From contig CM072811.1 in NCBI GenBank assembly GCA_037013495.1, positions 49,815,952 to 49,879,951 of the forward strand: a stretch of 64,000 bases of DNA, given 5' to 3'. Under the pieces are notes generated by a model. The model searched no databases. It was given only the letters and a program-made list of their open reading frames with translations, and had not been told where the DNA came from. Numbering within the stretch: position 1 is the first letter of the stretch; each line of letters begins with the position of its first letter. Positions 25,201-36,415 of the stretch are shown in pieces. A program made the position numbers and the translations under genes. Source of the stretch: Hippophae tibetana. Lineage: Eukaryota; Streptophyta; Magnoliopsida; Rosales; Elaeagnaceae.

Positions 25201-26459
25201 TAGCATATTAAAACCCATTAGTATATGCATATATAAGTTTCTTATTTTTATGTTTTAGCTTGTTGAATATTAAGAATTATAAATGAAGTTTAGAGAGCAA
25301 TTTTGTTCTCACTTTTATCCCTTCCAACCCTTACTTTATCTTCTTCCTCTCTTCTCAAATTCTACGCTTTCATTTCCTAATCTCCCTACATCACAAAACT
25401 AGAAGAGTAAGTATTTTTCCCCTAAAATTTGAACCTCCCTTTTTCATTTCATTCATTCAAATACATAGAGATATTTTTAGCACATGAAACAAGTGAATCG
25501 ACTAAAAGATAAATGATCCATCATAACTAGCCAAGAAACTTTAAATGTAAACATTATCAACATTCGTGAACTTAGATAACTTCATTAACTTCCAAAATCA
25601 AATAAAAACTAAAATACATAGTTAAAATGAAAGCTGAAAAATGGATGGGTGCATAGATTATGACTATCTGTTTCCTAGGTAGACTTTAATGACTTCATTC
25701 TATACAACAATATTTGTGTAAATAAACAATTATAACTTAAAATAGGAAGCCATTGTATTGGTCACATCTACGAATTCATCAGAAGGACTGAATCCAATTT
25801 CTTATTCAAATTACCTTATAGGGTATGTCTTTCACCCAGTAATCTAGCAATAGAAATGACTCTTTGCCATTTAAAATCACAAGTTAGAACTACAATAATT
25901 ACTATTTAATCTAAAAAAACGATAATTGGTTACCTATAAATATTATATTTTTCAAACCAACAATCACAAAACCCAGTAAAAACCCTTAGATTAGTCCCAT
26001 CCAGGAACTCATAAGAAATCACCAAATATCATATCCTATTCAAATAAATGGGTGATGGAAACATTAGACCATAAAAACCCATTAAAATTCCAAAGCAAAC
26101 CCAATTAAAACTTCAACAAGAAGGGAAAATATACACCGATGGGACAAGAACCCAAGTGCCCATTTTCAATTAAAGAGTCATAAGGCATTAAAAAAAATCC
26201 GAAACACATTAACGAGAATCGGTAAATGGGAAAAGGATAAAAGAACAGTCTTGAACGAGAAAACGTACGAGATGTTTAATTGGCGAAAGAGAAGGCCGAG
26301 AATAGCGAGAGAACAGAGGAGGACGATGAGAACGTCAGAGACCAAAGAAACGAGGCTCGCTTGGCGATATGCGCAGTGGTAGTACACCAACGAACCACAT
26401 ACAAGCACTATCAACGCTCTCCCAATTCCTCCTGATTTGCATGGCAATGGTCTTTCCAT
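22260..26459 (-). CDS. Reticulon-like membrane protein (small RTNLB type)
   Basis: Four exons on the minus strand: 26459-26269, 23714-23573, 23027-22958, 22375-22260 (519 nt, 172 residues), all GT-AG with consistent phases. The protein has two long hydrophobic hairpins: residues about 12-58 (IGRALIVLVCGSLVYY... LIVLLCSLAILGLLF) and 112-148 (VVLFLYILSALGRVVSVLTV... LCLFCLYMLAE), separated by a hydrophilic loop with VPVDPLEWQISQDTAN and VAATGHDKRLFLK. This is the plant reticulon-homology layout; such proteins wedge into and curve the tubular ER membrane. The loop sequence resembles the small RTNLB21/22 branch. The start at 26459 (MERPLPCK) was preferred; in-frame ATGs at 26495, 26507 and 26516 would add up to 19 mostly charged residues. 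Intron 1 is 2.55 kb and hosts a retrotransposon fragment. Confidence 0.85.
24100..25390 (+). mobile_element. Truncated Ty3/gypsy retrotransposon with 3' LTR, in reticulon intron 1
   Basis: Lies antisense to the host gene. From ATG 24175 a short frame reads MVSEVCKVSLSIGKHYEDEV and then VNACHVLIGKPWKD, the stretch following the protease active site in gypsy polyproteins. After stops comes an open frame 24416-24922 (168 residues) rich in Pro, Lys and Ser, like the linker region of these elements. Reverse transcriptase, RNase H and integrase are absent, so a large internal deletion has occurred. A purine tract (AAGTGGGGGAGAA, about 25108-25120) precedes an LTR at 25123-25390. The 5' LTR is not visible; the left boundary is approximate. 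Confidence 0.75.
25123..25390 (+). repeat. 3' LTR of the gypsy fragment
   Basis: A 268-bp LTR, TGTAGGAAGG...CTCCCTACA, with short inverted ends (TGTAGG/CCTACA), following a purine tract. A CT-rich stretch precedes its 3' end. Confidence 0.7.
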
Positions 26460-27577
26460 TTCTTTATCTCTCTCAATATCTCTAGTGTTTATCATCTTTA
26501 TTTTCATTTCTTGCATTTTGCATACTCTTTTCTTTTCTTTTTTTCGTTCCTCTTTGGGTCAATACAAGACTGTCTTATTTACAAGTCTCATCTTTATATT
26601 TTGTGAATTGTTGACCTGTTCGGTGCCTCCGGCAAAAAAAAAAATTCTTTCTATTTTTTCCTCAATGCGTGTTATGGTGAGGATCGAAAAAGTTTACACA
26701 TCTAAACTTTGATAATGAACTTTGATAATGAATGTTAAATATTATGTTACATACAATTATTTCATATATTTATATAATAAAAAAATATTTTATTAGTTGT
26801 AATTATATTATGTTTATGATATACTTAAATTATATATAATTATTATATATCTGTGATTATGATATTTTATGATATATAATAATATATAATATCAGTATTT
26901 TCTTAGTGTTCAAATGTTCAATCATTGGAATGATAAGGAATTTTGATTATAATTTTAAAAAAATGTTTGTGTTTTTGGAGAAATTATACATTATTTTTAA
27001 AGTAAATAATAATGTAATATTTTATCATAATAAAATATAAAATTAATACAATAAATATCTAATACGTAATAAAAAGAGTAAGTAATATAATTAGTAAAAA
27101 AAATAATTGGAAAAATAGTTATTGACCCAAAAAAAAAATTTGAAAAACAGTTATGATGAAGAATTACTCTCATTAATTATCATTAATTAATTATCCTAAA
27201 ATTTTAATTATAGATCTAAAGTTTGAGATCATGAGTTTATAAAATAATTATAAGTCAATATTTATTTACTTATTTGATAATAAATTGTTACAATAAAATT
27301 GCATAAATTATTTATTATATTCTTATAATTAATTACATTTAAATATTACTATTATAAAATAAAAATATTATTGATAAATTAAATTATGATAATATTATCA
27401 CACTATTGGCTTAATTTTTTTAGGGAAGATTATATCAAAAATGCTTCTTTTAATTCAATAATTGTTTTTTTTCATAATACATGCTACAATGCATTATAGG
27501 AATGGTGAATTTTTTAATAGTTAATTTCTCATATTCCTTAAATATAATATTAATACAAGGTTTATAAAAATATGAGC
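26460..27577. other. Reticulon promoter region and AT-rich intergenic DNA
   Basis: The first 200 bp or so upstream of the reticulon start are CT-rich on the sense strand of the leader and likely promoter/5' UTR. The rest is AT-rich and shows no feature. Confidence 0.5.
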
Positions 27578-27738
27578 ATTATTATTATTAGAGCTAAACT
27601 TTTAAGATAGAAAAGTTCATTTTAATGGACTTTCACAAAGTTCACCTTAGGGTATTATTCTATTATTATTATTAGAGCTAAATTTTTAAGATAGAAAAGT
27701 TCATTTTAATGTACTTTCACGAAGTTCCCGTTAGGCAT
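27578..27738. repeat. 84-bp tandem duplication
   Basis: Two adjacent copies, 27578-27661 and 27662-27738, both begin 'attattattattagagctaa' and continue with 'aagatagaaaagttcatttt' and 'actttcac'. They differ at a few positions. No coding content. Confidence 0.85.
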
Positions 27739-27772
27739 TATTCTTGCTTTTGTGGTTTTTGATGTTTTAATA

Positions 27773-29010
27773 TAAGGGTAAGCATTGTTTCGAAACAGTA
27801 AATTTTAGGTTAATTCGAATCCGATACGATTTGAATCAAATTATGAATTATTTAATCTGAATCTCATCCGAAAATTATTCAGTCTGAATCTGCTTTAAAT
27901 GTCAATCCAATCGGATAGTATCAAAATTTTAATTTAAATCTATTAAAAAAATTACATAAATAAGCAAATTATGAAATATCAATCTGATCCGAACCGTTAT
28001 AAATGTCAAACCGAACAAATCCAAATCTGATATAATTTCAACATATAAAATAAAAATAATTCCACAAAAATAATCAAAAAGAAAAAAAATCAACATCAAT
28101 TACATAATTTAACTCCAAAAAATTAAATATCAATTACATAAATTAACTTTACTCTCCAAACATTAATAACAATAAAAACTTTTTTTTATATAATCATTCA
28201 AGGTTTAAGTCACCAATACCATCAAGAACATCTTCATGATGAAAAATTAAAAAGTTAAAAGTATACATAAATAATGAGCTAATAAACATAATAATATATA
28301 TTTGATAACAAATAAATCTATATATATTTGAAAGTTTTATGCAATATACGTGATTCTAGAGTTTCAATTTCATCAAGTGACTCCTGGATATTAATGATTG
28401 GAGATGAACGAATCTAATTTTGAATGCAAATCAAAGATTGTACAGTTTTAGAAGATAAGGAATTTCTGTATGGATTAATTGTACGACCACTAGTAGAGAA
28501 TGCAGATTCAGATGCTACAGTAGATACCGGTATGACCAATACATCTCGAGCTATCAAAAATAAAATCTTAAATCTTGAGGAATGAACATTCTACCAACTT
28601 AAAGGATCAAATTTCTCATCATCTATATCAACCAATGTTTCTTGTAAGTATTTTTACACCTCAGATTTGTTTTCCATAGTATGAACTTCTTTTAAATGTT
28701 CTCTTACGATAATCATAAAGTTGGAATGCATCTACTTCTAAACCAAAACCTTATGTACTCATTTTTAAAGATTAAGAAGATTCTTCTGTGTTTGAGGGAA
28801 AATAAGTTTTACGATACTCCTCGTACACATCTTTTAAAGTTTTTTTTATCCTTATTGTACAATTCTAATAAACTTAGATGTAAAGAACATTTTTTATGCC
28901 TAAGATCAAGTAAAACAGACACAAATAATATCATATTCATTTTAGATATTATTCCTCAATATTTATCAAACTTTACAATAATTATTATGTATTTATTATA
29001 ATTTAACTTT
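27773..29010 (-). pseudogene. hAT-superfamily transposon remnant with transposase C-terminus
   Basis: On the minus strand, running from about 29010 down to 28360, conserved hAT blocks appear across several stops and frame changes: 'KFDKYWG' near 28970, 'MNMILFVSVLLDLRHK' just after it, 'EKFDPLSW' near 28605, then the dimerisation block 'VIPVSTVASESAFSTSGRTI' (about 28540-28470) and 'NSLSSKTVQSLICIQN'. This is the C-terminal half of a RICESLEEPER-like transposase; the N-terminal BED zinc finger is not seen. At 27773-27787 'taagggtaagcattg' resembles a hAT terminal repeat (TAGGGGTGAGCAT type) and may mark the 3' end of the element. The other end was not located. Confidence 0.8.
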
Positions 29011-29979
29011 AGTGAAAATGTGGTGCTTTGTTCATCTTTCTTTTAAGTTAGTAATTTTGTTAAATGAAATTGTTTCTCTTTGAAAAGAAGAAAACAGTAT
29101 TGGAAAGTTTTAAACATGATGAGAAAAAAAAATCAAAAAAATTGTAGGTCTATAGAAACTTAGTATGATTTTATTTGTTTTTTATATGCTTATTTATACT
29201 TATTTCAAATTTTAAACATTCTTTTTTACATCTACTATACGTAATGAAATTGAAACTATTTATAAAAAATAATTTAACTATTAGATTAACAATAAACCAT
29301 TTAAATTTAATAAATAAATAAAAAATAAATGAGTTTTTATTTGATAAATCTTTATTTTGAGTCACATTTAAATCTTAAAAAAAATCCTCATATTTATTTA
29401 TTATATAGTGAAAAAAGGCATTATATTTTTCAGTCTCCTTCGAACAAACCATTAATTGTATATTAAAAAAAGTTAACCCTATTTAATCACTCCCACCATC
29501 ACCATAGATTCCCTTTATTTAATAAAAAAAAGGGAAAAAATTGCAATTGCTAGATTTAAAAAACGTTGTCTAGATAATAAACATACCAATTTAACACAGA
29601 TAAAAGCCTTTTTAATAGATATCATACTTTTTAAAGACAAGCAAAGCACTTTATAGTTTCTTCTTACATACTCCAGGAAAATCCTTCAATCTAAGGTAGA
29701 AGATAGAATCAAAGAACTAACTAAACTTTCTACATCAAGTCTCTGGTACAAAGATGAACATAGTTTAGTTTGTTTAGAGGAAAAGCTACATGAGATGGAA
29801 AAAGCAGCAAGAGCCTTTTGTCATATAATCAAAATAGTATCTAATCAAAGACATACTGATAATTCAACTGCATGAAATTGCTAATTCAAGTTTTCATTCA
29901 GCACAAAATAGACAAATGACTCAAAGGTCTTCTTGTTTGCTGCCAAAAGTATCCATTTTCTCCCTACTTTCTTGAACTA
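29011..29979. other. AT-rich spacer and DUF1666 3' flank
   Basis: No feature is recognised apart from the likely 3' UTR of the DUF1666 gene near 29650-29979. Confidence 0.5.
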
Positions 29980-32900
29980 TTAGCACGGGAAAAGGATCGG
30001 GGAGGGATCTCTCCATAGCTTGCCACCCGAAAAATCAAGTTTCTTCATCTTTTCCTCGCACCAAAATAATTGCTCTTTGCTAATCCTCACCATTGTGAGA
30101 ACTCTTGACAAAACTTTGACATCAATGAGGCTCAGTAATAGCTGAATATCTTCATTTGATGAAGGCCACAAACTTTTTTTCCAACCTCTTCTCTTTTTCC
30201 TCAGTTCCTTCAGTTTTGTCACTTTCTGCAGGTTAAAGGACCAAGAGTTGAAATAACAAAGTTAATAAGGAATGACCAGCTCAATTGTCAAAATCTTTTC
30301 TAGTTTATTACGATATCCCAATATATTTCTAGTATCACTAATAATTGAAGACTGCACTACATGCAGACTGAAGACTGCACTACATGCAGACTTTTGCGCT
30401 TATCAACCTTTCAAGACAACCAAGGGTTTGTTTCATTGGGCTACTAGTTTCGGAAAAAGTGCTTTCAGAAAGCAGCATATAACTTGTGTTTTGTTAGAAA
30501 GCGCAAAATGTATTTTGTAAACACTAAAAACACTGATGACAAATTTTCCAAGCCCACACCTAATCCCTTAAATATGATGGCCTTTCATTTCCATTATGCT
30601 ATTCAACACAGTCAAGGTGTTTTGGATAGTTTTTTTAAGAAAGAAGCACATAATTTGTGTTTTTTTCAAAAAGCACAAAAATGCGTTTTTATGAATCCTA
30701 AAAGCACTTATGACAATTTTTCTGAGCCCATACCACATGAAACTTTCAACACAACCAAGGGTCTATATTGCACTAGTGAACCTTTCATCACAACCCAAAA
30801 TATTTATATCATCGCTGGTAATGTAAGATTACAGTACAGGCAGACTTTTGCAGTAGTGAACCTTTCAACACAACCAAGGGTTTGTTTGGGGGGAAAAATG
30901 TTGCTTTCATAAAGAAGCACAAATTTGTGTTCCTGATAGAAAGCACAGAATGTGTTTTTCTCGTGTCATAATTCATACGAGAAATTTGATGCTTATTTAT
31001 TCCATAAAAAATGTTGTGCAAAAAAAATCCAAAATTTACACATTATTTAATATAACTGAATCACGTATGCAACCCTGTGATGGTATGGAAGCAAACTGTA
31101 TATAAGCTTGTCAAATGGTATCTAAATGAATTATATATGAACCATCCATGGGGCGAATCCCGTACAAATCAGGGTAGTTCAGTTTTACACATCAAAATTA
31201 TGCAAGATACATTATAGCATATATCGTTACTGAAGATAATGCAACAATGTGCAGTTACATTTTGTTTTTGTTTTTTTCCCCTTCCTGTTTTTGGGTGGTC
31301 ATTTATAAAAAGAATTTCATGGAAATATGGAAAGAAATAAAACTGGTGCTATTAACTGCAAAGACATCTAAATTAATCTGCAATCGAATGCAAAAGGACA
31401 TTTTTGTTTTTTGATAAAATTATCCTATATACTCACCAGTTAACAAGAAAACATTTTTTCCTACCTTTTCACCATATGTATACTAGTAGTATAGTTGTAA
31501 AACTAGGTACAAATTGGAAAAAACAGTGATTCTAGATGTGGGCATATGCGTGTATACAAGCAAATGACACGTGATGTTTTTTGCTGATCTAGTTATGTCC
31601 CACCAGTAAAGCTAGAGAGCAGTAAATGTAACAGTAACAAAAAAAGGTTAATAACCCTTGTTCATGTGAGTCATAGTTATGACTCAAACATATTTGAGAA
31701 TATTACTAATTTCTTTCTCTTCCTTGCCCAATAATATATACAGCAGGGGACTTCTCCTATAATGTTGTTTATTTGACTTTCCGAAAGCAACTTTATGATT
31801 ATAACAAGGACAGATATTAATTGGTGTAAACAGAAGCCTAAGAAGCCAAACACCTAATTCTCGTCGTGTTTTAAGTTTTAACTTATGTGGGGACTTTTTT
31901 TGTGAAGCTGACACTTGAACATTATACACTGCATGTCAGGATCATAACATAAATAGATCTTAAACTCAAAATTCTATCCACATCAATGCATCACAGATTT
32001 TGACTATTATCATGGCAAAGATTATTCTAGCTGCATAATAATTTTATCATTATCTATTGCAATGTCTATGAGCCGGAACTTCAAAGAAAACTTAGTAAAG
32101 TATTTTAAAGTGAATGTCAAATGGAATCTTACCTTCTCAAGAGAAGATTGAATCTGTTGAAGGGGTGTTGCACCCTGGTTTTGGTTCCCAAAGAGGTTTA
32201 GGGCACTACTTGATTTTCCCTTATCCTTCTTCAAGAAAAGATGGAAAGCAAGAATGCAAGTCTCCGTAATCTTGATGAGATCAGAGGCAAGAACCATCTG
32301 ACCCGATTCTTCTCCCTCCATTTCTTTGTTATCAGAAGCTGAATGCATCAAAACAACTTACTTTGACATCAAGAGTACACAGAGAAAGGCAACTGTAGTC
32401 GCAAACTTTATAAGACATGTTTAGTTTGAAAAATCTGAACGCGTAGAATAGGAAAAAATGAAAAATCCAAGGCAAGTATCGTTTATCAACATGAGCATTA
32501 CCTTTTACGTTTGGAACCTGAAGTAATTTTGGAAAACATTTCCTGGTGCGACCATAGACTTCTGGCCTAAGACCTTGCTCAAAAGGTTCATTCTCAATAA
32601 ACCTTTGTAACAAGACCTGAAATTGTTGAAACTGTTGAGCACTATGGTTGTAGCAGATGGGATTTTCGGGTTGACAAGAGATTTTCTGGAGTAATTGTGT
32701 ATGCTGACAGTGGAGTGCCTCCCAAGTCAAGCAAATCTGAGCTACATATGCCATCTCAATGTCCTGGTAAGGGTCATTTTCTGGTCGCTGAAGATGCTCA
32801 GTCTCATCATCAGGCTCTTCAAATCTCTTCAATGAAAGGCAGCGCATAGGAGATGTCAGCTTCTTTGATGCAGATCTTGGTGATGGGGTTGCTGGCGTAT

Positions 32901-34124
32901 GAGAACCTGTAAGCAGACCTCTGTTTTTTATTAGACATCCAAAATCCATAAAGAAGAAGAAGCAAGAAATGAAAATTTAACTGCATATTTTGAAATTTTA
33001 TTGGAAGAAACTTCTTGCAGGATTATACTAAATATCAAATACCCACATATTTAACAACAGTTCTTTTCCAAACTGTAAATAAATAAAAGGCAAAAATTAT
33101 CCATCCACCTTGTTATGGTTTCACTAATTCAACACACAATTTAGATGTCCCCAACAAACAATAAAAAATTTAGATCCTATTGACTATTGAGAGTGTAGCT
33201 TACTTGTTTAGGAATAACTATCTTATATAAATTGTTAAAATAAAAAATTGCATTACATGTAAGAAAAACTATAACAAAAAGAGAATCCAGAACATTTATA
33301 ACATCATGATTAAATCTCTACAAAAACTAAACACAGGTTAGCAAGGTATAACTTGTTAAGTTATAGCAATTCTGTTCAGTGTAGATTGTTCATATAAGTT
33401 GGAACTTAGAAGCAAATATGATCTCCCCTATAAGGTCAAATTGCTAATCATAATCTTGAAAACAACTTCTGAAATTATATAAAAAAGACTAATCTTTTCA
33501 TAGAACATATGTGATTCTAAAACTTTATCATTGGATTTTACTTTTCTTTCAAAAAGCTTCTTCTCAAAACTTCAAGCAACCACAGAATAATGCAACTAGT
33601 TTTTGCATGGATTTTACTGTTCTTTCAAAAATCTTCTAAAACATGAATCATTTAAAAGGACAGCAACAATATATACCAGTTTCTTTAAGCTGCTGAGCAA
33701 TAATTCGATCAAAGAACAGCATACGGTCACAGTACTTGTCATAAACAGCATCAATTCCACCCCACCACTGTCGAGCTTCTTCTTCGACATCCCTCCACTC
33801 GCTAGAGCTTGTCTCACCTTCTTCCCCCTCTTCCTCCTCTTCCTCCTCTTCAGCACATGGTTCTTCTTCAGGAATCAAGACCATGAAACTATTCCTTCTC
33901 AATTCTTTTAACCTCCTCTTCACCTCATTTGTTATAAAGTCATCGTCGTTGTCGTCGTCGTCAGCTTCTGTTATGGGATCAGCATTATTTGTCTTACTCA
34001 AATCATCTCCAGAACCATTTCCCTTCTTTGGCTCCTCTGGTACTGGAACAGACTCATCCTCTAAACCATTTTCTGGTTCAGGTTTGTGGGCTTTTCTGAA
34101 CTTCCTAACTTTGAAAAAATCCAT
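29980..34124 (-). CDS. DUF1666 family protein
   Basis: Four exons on the minus strand: 34124-33677, 32906-32502, 32338-32133, 30225-29980 (1305 nt, 434 residues), GT-AG junctions, phases agree. The N-terminus (MDFFKVRKFRKAHKPEPENG) is basic, then acidic, with an Asp run (about residue 55) and a Glu run (about 90-105). After it comes a conserved 'WWGGIDAVYDKYCDRMLFFDRI' region (split here into shorter words: WWGGIDAVYDKY and DRMLFFDRI), then 'AYVAQICLTWEALHCQ', 'QFQQFQVLLQRFIENEPFEQG' in part, and a C-terminus 'KLKELRKKRRGWKKS' with a dense basic patch. This matches plant DUF1666 proteins, whose role is unknown. Intron 3 is 1.9 kb and carries degenerate repeats. Confidence 0.92.
30348..30980. 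repeat. Degenerate repeats in DUF1666 intron 3, MITE-like
   Basis: Three diverged units (about 30386-30560, 30600-30760, 30841-30975) each carry 'acaaccaaggg(t)' or a variant, then 'agaaagcac/aaagaagcac', '(a/t)ttgtgtt' and 'aaagcacaaaatg(t)'. A 23-bp tandem duplication ('gaagactgcactacatgcag' plus three bases) sits at the left edge. The phrase 'aagggtttgtttgg' followed by repeated 'aagca' words is common in plant non-autonomous hAT-like MITEs; the family assignment is tentative. Confidence 0.6.
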
Positions 34125-35170
34125 TTTTGAACTATAGCTCTAGAAGGGGAGAAAAAAAAAGGCAACTTTCTAGATAGAGAACAATGTTCTCGTCCCAGAG
34201 CAAGTACTACTTTTTTGTCTAAATCTAATAGTAGAAAACTGATGATAACTAACGATATCATAAACTAAGAACACAAAGATACATAACAAACTTTATAATG
34301 GTTCAAGTTCCTAATTTTGAGCCTGAAACTGAGAAGCAAAAAGGTAACCAACCGATCTATACTTAAGCCTTCAAAATCCTTCACCACAAATCCAATGATT
34401 TGAACAATGAGAAACCCAAATCAGCTTAAGCGTCAAGCTAAGCAGTTTTTTTAAAAAGTGATGGGAAGCAGGAAGGTCCGAAATTTTAAGCGCTAAAGTC
34501 TTCAACTTTGTGACAAAAGAGAGCTAAAAAAACACCTTCCTTTTGCTAAATAATCCAAAGAGATCGAAATTAAAAAATGAGAATAAAAATCATTCAAATA
34601 CTTGAATATTCCACCAAAATTAATAGTGATCTAAAGCACATTTCCGAGTACAAGCACACCAGAGGCCACCGAAATAAACCCAAATCAAATAAAACCCTGC
34701 CAGCTTCAGTGAACCTAAAAGCACTCAAACATTGATCAAAAACTTCCAGTGAAGTTCATAAACAGCTGTTTTTTTCTACACCATTTAACTGCGCAGAAAC
34801 AAATCCAAGCCACAATGCACTACAATGTGGAAAATTAAGGGGAAATAAGTTTACAAAAAACCAAAAAAAAAAAAAAACAAGCTGAAATGTTCCAACTTTT
34901 GTAAGGAACCCAAAACTCAAATAATGTTAACAAGCACCAGCAAATATGAAATAACACCAAACACAAAAATCCCAACTCCCCGAAGAGGAAGAAACAAAGA
35001 GTTGAAGACAAAACCCTAAAGGAGCAACACAGTGAGAGATGCTCTGATACTGAGAGGAGTGAGATGTTTGGAAATAAGGAAAATGCCATAAATGTGAGTA
35101 ACTTAATGGTTTTCATATTTTCCAATAAAAGTTGTTTTCTTAGTGTAACTACAGAGACTTGCTGTTTCAT
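34125..35170 (-). promoter_or_regulatory. Leader and promoter region of the DUF1666 gene
   Basis: Minus-strand upstream region of the DUF1666 gene. On that strand a pyrimidine-rich block near 35050-34950 ('cctttagggttttgtcttc') contains a 'tagggtttt' word typical of plant transcription-start regions, so a long leader, possibly with an intron, is plausible. No exact start site can be given. Confidence 0.4.
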
Positions 35171-36365
35171 AATAAAATAATATTCTTAATTTTCTATATA
35201 AAAATTGACATTTTTTTTTGCTAACATTTTAAAAATTAACATTCTTTTTTTTAATCTACTAAACATTGTTTGTTGCTACATTATAGTTTTTTTTATCTAG
35301 GAAAAAAATATTTCTTTTCAAGTATATAACAGCACTGAATACATAATAAAATAGATTTAAGCAAGATATGTTAACTAATATATTAATATTATATATATAC
35401 ACGATGTTATTAAAATATTTTATATTAATAACTTAAATCAAATGTTGATATATTTTTAATCATTTTGATTAATATTTTCTTATTTTTAATCAAATAATTG
35501 TATTTATGAAAATTTAAAAAGAACAAAGAGTTACAATTACATTTTTCACATGATAAAAAATTAATGACATAAATTTTTATTTTCATTTTTTTTTATGTAT
35601 TTTGTTAAATTTTTAAACCTTAACTATTAATTATAATAGCAATGTATTAACAAAAAAATTTAAAGCATTTTAGTTATTACTATATAGGTTTGATATCCTA
35701 ATTAATGTATTGTTATTTTTTTATATTGTATTATTAAAATGTTATATTTTAGTATCTTAAATTTAATTAGTAGTACATCTTCTACCTATTAAATTATTAT
35801 TTTTTACACTTGAATTTTTATTTTTATTTTTTAGCACTAAGTATAATCTTTTAATAACATATAATATAAAATATACTAATACTTAAATTATATATTAAAA
35901 TAAATTATTTTAAAAATATGATATATAAAAAATAACAATATTTTAATATAATTACATGTAAATTATAACCCTAAATAAAAGGTCAAATTTTTTAAATGAT
36001 TATATTTGATTTTTAGTTAATTGAGGAATGTTCATGTAAATTTGCATGTAAGTTTATATTTATAAAGATTAAAATATATCATATAAAAAATTATTTATTT
36101 TAAAATAAATTACTTATATATATGAATAAAAAATTATGTAAATAATTATAAGTTATTTATTAATCTATTGTAAGTAAAGTGGTGCTACTATAGATCAAAA
36201 TGTTTTTAACTTACTAAAGTGTTGAGTGAATTTATTTTATTTTATTTTTTAAAAAAGAACAACACTATTGCACAGATACATCTGTTAGTTTAGACAGGCT
36301 CCAACCTTGCTCTCTCTTGTCACTTACTTGTGGGTTATTTTTATTTGAGGAAGGATCATATATAC

Positions 36366-36415
<50 letters not shown>

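Noticed and set aside
28696..29001. 101-codon plus-strand open frame
   Set aside because: It is antisense to recognisable hAT transposase fragments.
30484..30912. 142-codon open frame in DUF1666 intron 3
   Set aside because: It runs through diverged tandem repeats on the strand opposite the gene, and its peptide repeats only reflect the DNA repeat.
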